Shown in pieces: positions 1-10,356 of a DNA stretch of 64,000 nucleotides (position 1 is its first letter; the number at the start of each line of letters is the position of its first letter). Position numbers and translations under genes: made by a program. The notes under the pieces are model-generated. The model was not told the DNA's origin and searched no databases. It saw only the letters and a program-made list of their open reading frames with translations. Origin of the DNA: Closterium sp. NIES-65 (Eukaryota > Streptophyta > Zygnematophyceae > Desmidiales > Closteriaceae); contig CANXME010002310.1 of NCBI GenBank assembly GCA_948144175.1, forward strand, positions 62,001 through 126,000, written 5' to 3'.

Positions 1-1788
1 GCAACGATCCTCGTTGTTAGCTTCCCCGCAAAGAAACACAGGCTTTATAAATTCGTCGATCACAGGAAACGGGCTGCGGGGATTCGGTTCGTCTCCCGCC
101 TTTATCCAGAGCCGGAATCAAACCACGCAGGGACTTCATACGCGTTATCGACACGGCCCGGGTTTCCATACAAGAGCGTTTTTTTGGAAAGGAGAGTCGG
201 ACGGGGAGAAGGATAAAGTGGATGATGCGGAAAAGGCCGCGGAGGAAGCGGAGAAGGAGAGAGAGGCGAAGGCGAAAGAGGAGGAGGAGAAGAGGAATAA
301 GCTGGTCATCAGCATTTTCGTTGACCTGCTGGGGTGGGCCTGCTGCTCCTGTCCTCCTCTCCCCTCCCCTCATCTGCTCCTTTCCTCCTCTCTTCCTCTC
401 TACCTCTCCTCCGCTTCTTATGCACTCTTATTCTGAAAAGATTTTTGTCTTGCATACCCCCTCCCATTCGCTTCCCCTCCCCCTCTGTCCCTCTCTCTCC
501 CAACTTACAACTCATTAATCCCACACTCCCAGGTTGTTGGCCAGTCGGCGCATTGTCCCTTTAAAATTACATCTGACTCTCTCCCCCCCCCCCCCCGCAC
601 TCACGGCTCCCAGGTTGTTGGCCAGTCGCCACATTGTCCCTCTGGACTACATCTGGATTCCTACATCGGCCTTCATCATTCAGGTGCTTTCAACATACAC
701 ATCAGGTGCCTTCCACAGCCTTTCAGGTGCGTCATTCTTGTGCTTCCAACAGACGCCCAGGTGTCTGCAACAGTCATTCGGGTGCTTTCTGCTTTCAACA
801 GATGCTGAGATGTTCCAAGGGATTGCGTAAGGAGGTAAGTTGTTTGAGCTAATGCACCTGCACTCGTATCTTTAATCTCACCTGCCCCCTTTCCTCCTGT
901 CTCTCCTGCTCGCCTGTCTCTCTTGTCCCCACCCCGCCCCCCCACCAGAGAATGTACCGAGCACCACTGCTCTCCACTGACCCTTGAGTCGTCTCAAACT
1001 CACCCACTCTTTCGCTGCCCCCTGCTCTCCTGTCCCTCCTCCTACCCCCCCCCACGCCCCCCCTCCAGAGAATGTACCGAGCACCGCTGCTCTCCAGTGT
1101 GGGCTTCGTGGAGCAAGCCATACCGGGCATAGAGTTCATCCCCACGGCCACACTTGGTGAGTGTGAGGAGTGCTAGTAGGTAGCAGTGAGGAGCTCACGT
1201 GTGTGTGCGTGTGTGTGTCTGGTGGCTTGGTATGGGCGTGGGTATTCGCATGGTCATGGCGCACAGCTCTCACCTCTCCAGTGTGGGCTTCGTGGAGCAG
1301 GCCATAGCGGGCGTAGAATTCATTCCCACCACCACACTTGGTGAGTCCAAGGAGCATTAGTACGTACACGTGTGCTGGTTGTATGTGTGTATCACGTGGC
1401 ATGGGCAGTGGCATGGTCACGGCCATCGCCCACCAGTCTCCCGTGTTTGTCGTCGTGGAGCAAGCCATCCCGGGTATAGAGTTCCTTCCCACAACCACAC
1501 TCGGTGAGTCACGGCATGTCATGATGGTATAAACTACATCCTCACGTACACACTTGGTGAGTCACGGGCATGACATGCAGCACATGAATCACACTCGACG
1601 GATCACTCGAAAAGCCCGCCACCTCTGTGTCATGATGCCACCCTGTGTGATCTTATCCATCTCACTTCTTCCTCACCTTTCCCCTTGCCCTCCCAGGCTG
1701 GATGCTTGAGACGTACCCAGAGCTGCGGAAGCTCACTCGAGCCCTGCCACTTATGGGCAGACTCAGCAGCCGCTTCAAAAAAGGATAG
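1..1788 (+). CDS. small organelle-type membrane protein, 3' part (5' end off window)
   Basis: Spliced gene entering from the left edge; no ATG is in frame, so the start lies outside. Exons by frame and GT-AG sites: up to 333, 614-683, 1069-1156, 1697-1788 (TAG). The first exon encodes a basic, Ser-rich N-terminus followed by a Lys/Glu-rich charged stretch and the start of a hydrophobic segment (VISIFVDLLG). The next exons read IVPLDYIWIPTSAF, then RMYRAPLLSSVGFVEQAI and GIEFIPTATL, and the last encodes GWMLETYPELRKLTRALP and ends in a basic tail. The pattern of two hydrophobic stretches around PLDYIWIP and IPTATLGW resembles small uncharacterised membrane proteins of plants and cyanobacteria, as I recall that family; I know no function. 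The introns hold extra truncated copies of exons 2 and 3. Splice phases (2, 0, 1) agree across the chosen exons, which makes this reading firm. Confidence 0.6.
520..1508 (+). repeat. truncated duplicate exons inside the introns of the first gene
   Basis: An upstream partial copy of exon 2 lies at about 527-575 (acceptor plus first ~35 nt), just before the intact exon at 614. A partial copy of exon 3 lies at 946 to about 975 (acceptor plus start), before the intact exon at 1069. Two further exon-3 copies lie downstream at about 1279-1342 and 1443-1506. Each of these keeps the exon end and a GTGAGT donor but no complete start. The copies differ from the intact exon at several bases, so they are not assembly echoes of one read. 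Confidence 0.75.
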
Positions 1789-3071
1789 ATACAGTATGCA
1801 TAGGCTGAAGGTTCGTATAAGATTGTGGTTATCTGCTATACCTAAAGCCAATGCAGAAATCGCCAAACTGCTCTACTAGCCTTGATTTAGATCAGGGGGG
1901 GCCACAAATCATACAAAATACCGGTAAGTTTGATTCTGTTTGTGTATTCGAGGGCATTTGATGGTTGGAATGTACCTGGGGAGGGAAAATGGGTTACGTA
2001 GTTACTGGAAGAATCACGTTTGCCATTGTTAGTCATTTTCATAACCAATGCCGTCCACACCTATCATGTAAACCGGCATGATAAATATTACAAATTATTC
2101 CTGGAGATAGCGGATGAACCAACTCGTTTGATCGACATGACCAGACGTACAGTATTCCTCATGAAAACGGGCGCATTGGGTCCGCGTCGCGCCAAAAGAC
2201 ATTGGCGTCGCATGTCGCGGTCCGTTCGATCTCGCATTTCATTTCATTCTGTTTCCCCCTTCCAATTCATGGGCACGGATATGCTGCTCCTGCTTTCCAC
2301 ATTGCACGACTGATACCCAGACCCAGAGCCAGCAACCCCACTCCTCCTTTGGCGACCTTTCCAGGCTCACCTCAATACACCGATCAAAATGTGCCACCAG
2401 ACGTCCTTATCGCCGACCATTCGCTAAGCTTACTTATCACCGACCATTAGCTGGCTGCGGTATCACCAGCGAGCTGGTAGACTTCTGGCCTTATCCCGAT
2501 GTGCACTCATCATCGGACGAAGGACGAACTACTCTGGTAAATTTCTGGTAATAGTTCGGCTGTTTGCTCGAGTGTTGTGTGCTGGAAAATCCCTCGCAAT
2601 AGGCTAGGGGCGATTGTGGGTCAACAGAATCGCGTGGCAGGTACTCCGAAGATATGGGGGAAACGCTGTCGCTGAATCGGCGGGAAAACTACTGGAGGCT
2701 CTTCGTGTGTTGCTAGTTTCGAGAAGCGCGTTACCACATTTCGTCCTCCTCTCAGAACATTGGAACAAACCATTCGGGAACCTAAATGGATTCGCGCCCA
2801 AGATTGTTGGGTTCTTTTGTAGCACTCGAGTCTGTCATAGTAACGGTTGATATTGGTGACCACTGGGATTTGCTTCAATTGAAATCACTCACTAACAGGA
2901 ACACTTGACACACTAAAGTATCTACACCTAGCTATTTCGTTCGCATTTGAATATTTGCTATTAATTAGAAATTCAGCAGAAACAAATTATACCAAATTTA
3001 CAGCGCATTAATTAAAATCGGGAGGCCAAATTAGAAATTAGCATTAAATCGATTGCATACAAAAGGATTCA
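1789..3071. other. intergenic, no supported gene
   Basis: Contains only short overlapping open frames without family resemblance or coherent splicing. AT-rich from about 2880 to 3070. I see no transposon ends or RNA gene. Confidence 0.5.
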
Positions 3072-4660
3072 CTACACATTGCTGTGTCCATTGCTAGGAT
3101 GCTCCAAACCATCATTATTCCAATCCTTCAGTGCTACACCACCCAGGTCATAAAACCCACTCTCAGATACGATCCCAGCTTTGTTGAGCCAATTTGAAAT
3201 CTGATCTTGCCTCTTGTCCATCTCCCTCATGTTGATGGTGCTGTCAGGAGACAAGCTGAGTTTTCCAGTGAGCATGCTGTGCTCCACCTGAAAGGCCCAT
3301 ATCATACCATGAGACAACACAAACAACAGTAGTCAACGTAATGATGACAACCAGGAAAATAGATTAAGATACAACGCAACTAGAAACCCAATTTATGGAT
3401 TTACAGACTCACCGCCAGAAACATGTAGCACATCTGATCGATGGTGAGCGCAACCACTGCTGGCTCATCCTTGTACCACGAGGCAGCCGCCTCATTGAAC
3501 GCATCACTGGAAAATGGTGTTCCGTCACGAGCATGCCATGGTACGCCAAAATCCTCTGCAATGATGCACCACAATTTTGGTCAGCACTTTAAAAGCTTCA
3601 ATGGTGAACAGAACACAATTTAGGCATATACCTGTCCAGTTGTCGTCGGCGTACTTGCGCCTCGCTTCTGCAGTGTTAGGAAGTGGATCCCCAAACATGT
3701 CACGCAGAAGAGGGTAAGCCACTTCACGAAACTTAGTACTCAGCTTACCCCTACGACTGTTACCCTGGGTAACAATCTTAGAAGCAACGCCGCCATTGAT
3801 CCACACGGACTCGAAATAGCGAAGCTCCTTGTCCAGCACGTCGAGGTCAGCAATGAGCTCCGCCTTGTAGTCCCTTTCCGAAGGATATATCATCCTCTTC
3901 GACAACTTCGGCCCGTTGAGGAACATGTCCACAACATCACTTATTGATGCCTGCAGCGGGACAACAAACGTAATTAGAATTGAGTTTTATTTACAAGGAC
4001 AATAAAACAGAGCGAAACAAGGGAACACAGCATGCGTACATTAATCTTAGCTTCGTCGGCCCAAGGTGGTTTGATCACGTGGATCATCAGCTCCTTCAGC
4101 ATGTCCATCATCTCCCGTTGACTCCTATCCGAGGCAGCAAGCCGACTCTCCAAGCGACCCAACGTCTCTCCAAGCTTACGAACGGCAGTGCGGAGCTCCG
4201 TTTCGGAGCTGGGCCTGACGTTGTTTGCCTCTCTGTGAAAGATATTGCGTTCGGAGGCTGGAACCTGATCTGTAAGATTGGAAAACCAACACGGAAACAT
4301 AAGCATGGATTTCGAGCCGGCATGTGCAGCAGAGCCAATAACCACGACTCACTCACCCTTTTCAACTTGCATCGCTGCAGGTTCAGCAAGTGGCAGCGCA
4401 GATCCAGCAACATTGAGCTCCTCTTGCGAACCAAGCGCATTCTCCCCGTTTCCTTCCGAGGAGCCATCGACGGCAGCAACCAAGGGTTGCTGCGACAGTG
4501 ATTTGCCTCCACCGCTCCCTTCCGCATCATCTTGTGCGCTGGTATTGCGAGCCCCCCATAATTTCGCATGATATCCTCTCAGCTTGACCGATGGTTGAAT
4601 TGTTCGCCTCTTACGTCCGGCGAAAGTCTTCTGAAGCGCCTTAGGGATTTCATCTGCCAT
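3072..4660 (-). CDS. unidentified five-exon gene with a coiled-coil segment
   Basis: Exons on the minus strand: 4660-4357, 4269-4040, 3950-3632, 3555-3413, 3287-3072, all with GT-AG borders and consistent phases, giving roughly 400 residues. The start is MADEIPKALQ, with a basic stretch (AGRKRRT) at residues 15-20 and a short HAKLWGARN segment, then a Ser/Gly/Glu-rich linker. A heptad-like segment follows (RTAVRKLGETLGRLESRL), suggesting a coiled coil. The C-terminal half has WINGGVASKIVT, SRRGKLSTKFREVAYPLL and EDFGVPWHARDGTPFSSDAF. I do not recognise the family. It lies 1.4 kb downstream of a DNA transposase on the same strand, so it could be an accessory gene of that element or a host gene. 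Exon structure is well supported; function is unknown. Confidence 0.6.
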
Positions 4661-6052
4661 GGCATCGGGTAGTTAGGCTCTAGCTGGAAGGAAAATATTT
4701 AAACACAGCTGTAAAATATGCTGGGGAAACATTGTTTTGCGAGCTACAAGGTTGGACCATTACCGTGAGGGGAATCACGTCAGCCATGAAACTGGCGTAG
4801 TAAGAGCTCTCGCGGCAGAAGCGGTGAACGGTACCTGCTCAGCTATGAGGGCGGAACCGTGAGGTGGAGCATGGCCGGGGAAAGGCAGGACGTGGCTCTG
4901 TTCAAACTCTGCTTTACAGGTTCCGAGGGGGGGGGAGGATAAGGACGGGCATGGCAGTTCAACTTTTTACAGGTGCCCATAACTTGAGGGTCTGGAGTTT
5001 CGAGCCATGCGTTAGGAGCAAAATAGAACGGAGATGAGCATGAAACTTACAAATTATGCGCTTGACCGGGCACGTAAAAGTTTCGCAAAGTTTGTGTAGC
5101 AATGGAGCAATGTGCACTGCCGAGTTGGAAAAATGACAACTCAGCATTGAGGCCCACCGTTCCTTTTTGAGTGTGGGCAAACAGCCGTGACAGCGCATCA
5201 AACACCCACCGCCCAAAAGTGTGGGCAATCCAACGTGATGCTCACGGGAAGCACTTCCGGGCAGTAATTCCATTATCCCGAGTTTGTCTCCTCGGCTCAG
5301 AAACTGGCGTCACAGTACAGTAATATATCAGCCCTTGATTAATGGTGCTGACGGGCAAAAACCCAAAAATGTCTGCGGGTACTGTACATGACCTCGTCGC
5401 GTTCACGTTTGATCGTCGGGCTGGATGGAAGGCAACATGCACGGCAGTCATTATTTACTGTTCAGTTCCACACTGGGAGCGAGCGGATTTTTGCCAGCAA
5501 CAGCGAGCGGCTATCTGCCGAAACAGTGTCGCAACTCGCGCCGCTGGTTTGGGAGGACAGAGATTGGTGGTGCTTCGAGAAACACGACTGCCAGCACGGA
5601 TTCGTCGCGACACGCTGGTGTGTCTTCGAGAATCGAGGCTGCAAAATGTACGGCTGGGATTGGTGAGGTGACTGATATCGAGTACAGACCCCTTTATAAA
5701 AATCAGAGTAGTGAAACAAGGCAAAAAGTTAATGCCTTTAAGCATGGTTGAATGTGCCAATGATAGAACAGAACACAAAGCATCACATGGTGTTGTTCAA
5801 TTGTTTGGCAACAAATTGAGTCAACCTAGCTGGGCTATGGCATGAACGGTATTCAACCTTGTTTTTGATGTAACACTACTGCAGTGTGAACCAATATCTT
5901 GAGGACCACAGCAAACTAGCTCAACCTATGCGTTAGTTAGGATGCTCGCCATGGGTTTAACACCATTGTCACTAGTGATTCACCAACTAGGAGCCTATGT
6001 GCAGATGTAAAGGAACAATCCAGCATCAAATGAATGTAGAAACTGTCATGAA
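4661..6052. other. intergenic, no supported gene
   Basis: Several overlapping short frames occur on both strands between 5240 and 5780 but none has splice support or family likeness. I looked for terminal inverted repeats of the neighbouring transposase here and saw none that I could defend. Confidence 0.4.
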
Positions 6053-7170
6053 TCAATAGAACTTGAACTTGTTGAGCAGGAAGCGCCCATCACCAAGAGG
6101 CACAACGTGAGCGACACGGAGAACGGTCTCCGCGTCAATCAAGTGGTGTTCAGTCCCCGCATCATCCCAAGTAAGCACGGGGCAGTGAGATCGGTGCTCC
6201 TCGTCTGTGACCTTGTAGAAGCGAACGAAAGCGTACTCCCGCTGCTCAACCTCGTCGCGCTCAGTTGTGAAAACGTCGGCGACAAACAAGCAGAGAAGCC
6301 TAGCATACCACATGACCTTCTTTTCACCTTCTTCCCCAAGCACAGCCACATCACTGAACCAGGGCGAGTCCATGAATGATGGCATCGCACGCACGTAATG
6401 GGCCTGACTAGAGTATCTAGTAAAGTCCTCGTCCCCTGGTATTGCCATCCCCTTCTTTACATGTATCGTCGAGCTTACCTTGGTCCCCCCCTCCTCTAAA
6501 CTTCCCAGAAGTGTCTTCAACCTAGTCATATCTCCAGGGGCAAGAGCAACATGCTCTTTTCAAGCATCAGAGGCATCGCCCCAGTTCAGCCGCCAGTTCA
6601 CGTTGAAAGAACCAGCAGCAAATGTGTTGACACCGTTCCCAATGGCCTGCCATAGCAGTGAGGGCGTGAATGGGAAGTAGGGTTGGAGCGAGAGAAAGCA
6701 AGGTGTTTACATTGGACAAAAAGGAACCCAAAACGCAAAAGAGAGGTAGGACAGTGCAGAGGTGTGTTTAATAAAGCATAGCAATGCTGCTGATTTGATA
6801 CACACCTCTTGAAGAGCCACCATTCGATGCGGACCATCCACAGAGTTGGAATCGGCTGCCTGCAGAGAGCGGAGCATGTGCGACCGAACATCATGTTTCA
6901 CAATCTGTGGTTCCGCGTTCCGCTTGTTGGTGGCTCTGTAAGCACGCTTCACGAGTGGTTGGTGGAGATACTCGAACATGTTCGCATTATAATGTACGGG
7001 TACCCCCGACCGCACGATGTCGTCCACTAGGTGAGCCATGTCATGTATTTTAGTGAGGTTGAACTCGTTGGCTTGTTGTGCACCGAATACTGTTTTCAGT
7101 TGGGGGATCAATCTGTGATCATGCATGAAATGGATGAATAAAGGGACAAGAAATGTGAAAGATGGCTCGC

Positions 7171-7985
7171 ATGGGCACCGGAGAATGCAAGTAGGTGGGG
7201 AGATGCGAAGGATGGGTTGTGAGCAAACAATCGCTAGCATGGGCAGCAGAGAATGCAAGCAGGTGGGGAGATGCAAGGGACGGGTTGTGAGCAACCAATG
7301 GCTCGCATGGGCAGCAAAGAAGACAAGCAGGTGGGGAGATGCAAGGGATGGGTTGTGAGGGAACAACGGCTTGCATGGGCAGCAGAGAGGACACGCAGGT
7401 GGGGGGATGCAAGGGATGGGTTGTGAGGGAACAACGGCTTGCATGGGCAGCAGAGAGGACAAGCAGGTGGGGGGATGCAATGGATGGGTTGTGAGCAAAC
7501 AACGGCTTGCATGGGCAGCAGAGAGGACAAGCAGGTGGGGGGATGCAAGGGATGGGTTGTGAGGGAACAACGGCTTGCATGGGCAGCAGAGAGGACAAGC
7601 AGGTGGGGGGATGCAAGGGATGGGTTGTGAGGGAACAACGGCTTGCATGGGCAGCAGAGAGGACAAGTAGGTGGGGGAATGCAAGGGATGGGTTGTGAGC
7701 AAACAACGGCTTGCATGGGCAGCAGAGAGGACAAGCAGGTGGGGGGATGCAAGGGATGGGTTGTGAGGGAACAACGGCTTGCATGGGCAGCAGAGAGGAC
7801 AAGCAGGTGGGGGGATGCAAGGGATGGGTTGTGAGCAAACAACGGCTTGCATGGCCAGCAGAGAGGACAAGCAGGTGGGGGAAATCAAGGGATGGGTTGT
7901 GAGGGAACATTGACTTGCATGGGCAGCAGAGAGGACAAGCTGGTGGGGGGATGCAAGGGGTGAATTATGAGGTAACATTACAAGC
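7171..7985. repeat. 68-bp minisatellite, about 12 copies, in a transposase intron
   Basis: The unit begins CTTGCATGGGCAGCAGAGAG and is 68 bp long. It repeats about 12 times between the intron borders 7113 and 7999. Copies alternate between two variants, ending GAGGGAACAACGG or GAGCAAACAACGG, and diverge at the edges. Because 68 is not a multiple of three and the unit lacks minus-strand stops in any frame, all three minus frames stay open for hundreds of codons. The long predicted proteins here are therefore artefacts. Confidence 0.9.
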
Positions 7986-8444
7986 AAGATAGTACTCACT
8001 TCTTGATGTCGCGTCGCAATTCATCAAGTGTGCCCTCTGTGTGGTACCAACGCCGACACCCCAACATGTAGCAGTCCACAAACGCCGCTACCGCATTGAT
8101 GACGGCTTGGGGCACGAGCGCAACCATGCTGAGAACAATGCATATCTCTTGCATGACAGCGCGATGTTCGAACGCCTGGAAGTTTGAGCCACCTGAAAAG
8201 TATCCTCCCTTTTCCGTCCCTGGCATACGAAATCCAGAAATGCGGGTGTTACCATGAACCGATTGAAGTGCGTCATCAAGCTCAACCAACACCTTACGAT
8301 TTCCCTTGAACATGTTGCGAATGCATGAAACAATGTGTAAGAAAACACCCAACTCCCACGCGTGCATGACTTCAACAAGAATGGCACGATACGGGTTACC
8401 AACGTCAGTTAGCCCGAGTGCAAACCCCCAGATGGCGGCCTGTA

Positions 8445-8940
8445 ATAGGGAAACACAGGATGGGCAAAGAGAGAACTAAGTTGTGTACACGATACATGGG
8501 AAGTCGAGGGGACCCTTAACCACCACACGAGTGAGGCACGGGAGAGGAAGTGAGGTGAAGTGAGGAGGGGGGCTGGACTCATGGGAAGTGGAAGGTGCAC
8601 GGAAAGTGACAGCGGGGTAGATAAAAAACGGGGAAGGGGAGGTGGATAAGGTGAATTTGTAACGTGGTGGGCAAAAGAAGTTGCATCGAGATAGAGGAGT
8701 GGATGTAAACACATAGAAGTAGGAATTCTATGACGGAAGAAGAGAACGGGGGAGGGCAGAGGTACACGATACGGGGGGATGAGGGACACTAAAAATGGGT
8801 CAGAGACGAACTACAAACCTTGTGGGGAAGGGGGATGGGGGGGAAAGTGGGGGGGAAGGTGGGGGAGAAGGAGGGGGAGAAGGTGGGGGAGAAGGAGGGG
8901 GTGAAAGAGGGGTTTGGGGGACACATCGCTAAAGGCAGGC
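8445..8940. other. purine-rich intron of the transposase gene
   Basis: Intron between the exons ending at 8950 and starting at 8439. The plus strand is strongly purine-rich, with GGGGGAGAAGG-type runs at 8820-8930. No coding signal. Confidence 0.5.
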
Positions 8941-10356
8941 GCTACTCACCTCTACTGGATGGGTGCTAATACTGCGTGAAGCGTTTAGACGCTGGGTTGG
9001 AACTTCAATCGCCATAAGCTCTTTCACTTTATTCATTTGATCCTCCTCGGTCCGATACACCAAAGGGAGCTCCATGTTGCTGATGTTGTCCGTTTCCACC
9101 AGGCATCGGTGGCAAGGAAACTTAGCCTTATGGCTTGCGAAAGTTCCAGCCACCTTGCATGCCTCTGGGTGATCCGCAACGTACGCATACAACATTGCGT
9201 ACATCATGCGCTCAACACCAAATGGATCCAGCATGGGCCTGCCACTGAACATGGGTAGGAAGAACATTGAAATAGTGTTATGTGAGTGAGTGTTTGTACA
9301 CATACACCATGCAAACAAATATGAAACACCAGAGAAACCTTAAAGGCATACGAACCTGGCTGAAAGTTGCTTGAGGTCGCGCAGAACGTGGCACATAGCT
9401 CTCTGGAAGATGTTTCGCCGGATAGCCTTGCCCGCCTCTGTTTTTGCGTCAATGCCGGTCAAGGGAGGCAACAAGGCCACCATCCTGTGCCCATGCGGCT
9501 GCCATCTGTCTTTCACTTGGATGTTTGCCAGCGTGACATAAACAGGATGGCCTACAACACGGCCATCGGAGCTCAGATTTGTCGCATCACTGTAGATAAT
9601 TACGTTTGCAATAACGCTGCCACACGGAATTTCCTTTTGGGCATTGATCCACATGTCCCCTGTTTCAGGGCCAGCAAAGATTCGCTTCCCATCGCTCGTT
9701 TTTAAAGCCTCTGCCCACACAACAAAACCTTCAGCCACTTTTGGTTCATTGTACAAGCTCTGAACAGCATCCGCAAGAGATGTTTTGTATAGTTTTGCGG
9801 AACCATCTTTGTTCTCACTCACATCAATGCTTTCCCAGGTGGCAAACCCACTCACCTCGGCCAATTGTTGCTTCTCAAACTTCTCCATGCTTGTTCGATT
9901 GTGGTACACTGGCTTTTTATACTTGGGATGATGCAAAATGCACAAAATACGGTTGATATCAGAAGCTGACAACCCCATGCCACCATTACACGACAAGAGC
10001 ACTGTCAAAAGAGCAATATTGACATCCCATTCAGGCTCAACGCTTGGTAGATCGTCCTCCACCCCTAATCCAACGATGGGTGGACTAGGTTCTCTCTCAA
10101 ACTGACCTCCCACAGCAGAAAAATGGAAGGTTGGTTCGGATCCAGTGGGTGGACTAACCTCAGGTTGTTCCCGTGAAACGCGGAGCCTCTGTCGCTCTCT
10201 TTCCAGCTCCTTGTCCACTCGTGCACGTTGCACCCGTTCCATGAATGCTACCTGTTCATCTCGCCTTGTTGATCCCGTGGCCTTGCAAAACTTCTTGTGC
10301 TTTCCCAAGTCTGCACGAGTAGCAAACTGACGAGCACAGATGCATGATACCACCAT

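Larger units (their letters stand above)
6053..10356 (-). pseudogene. Plavaka-type (CACTA-related) DNA transposase with in-frame stop
   Basis: Five exons on the minus strand: 10356-9356, 9244-8950, 8439-8000, 7112-6806, 6646-6053; phases agree and give 879 codons. The N-terminus carries a C2HC-like zinc finger (CICARQF...LGKHKKFC). The centre has the block typical of Plavaka transposases: GDMWINAQKEIPCGSVIANV, IIYSDATNLSS, GHPVYVTLANIQVKDRWQP, then YAYVADHPEACKVAG and FPCHRCLVETD (a CxxC ligand pair). Later exons contain HAWELGVFLHIV, KIHDMAHLVDDIVRSG and MFEYLHQPLVKRAYRATNK. Known Plavaka transposases are described mainly from fungi. The last exon has an in-frame TGA at 6560-6562, 28 codons in, followed by about 169 more open codons, so the protein would be truncated. 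Intron 3 is filled by a 68-bp minisatellite. ATG 10356 was chosen because it directly precedes the zinc finger. Confidence 0.75.

Noticed and set aside
6707..7999. Long minus-strand protein rich in SLASPHLLVLSAAHA-type repeats
   Set aside because: It is the translation of a 68-bp intronic minisatellite that lacks stops in all three frames; splice sites at both ends remove it.
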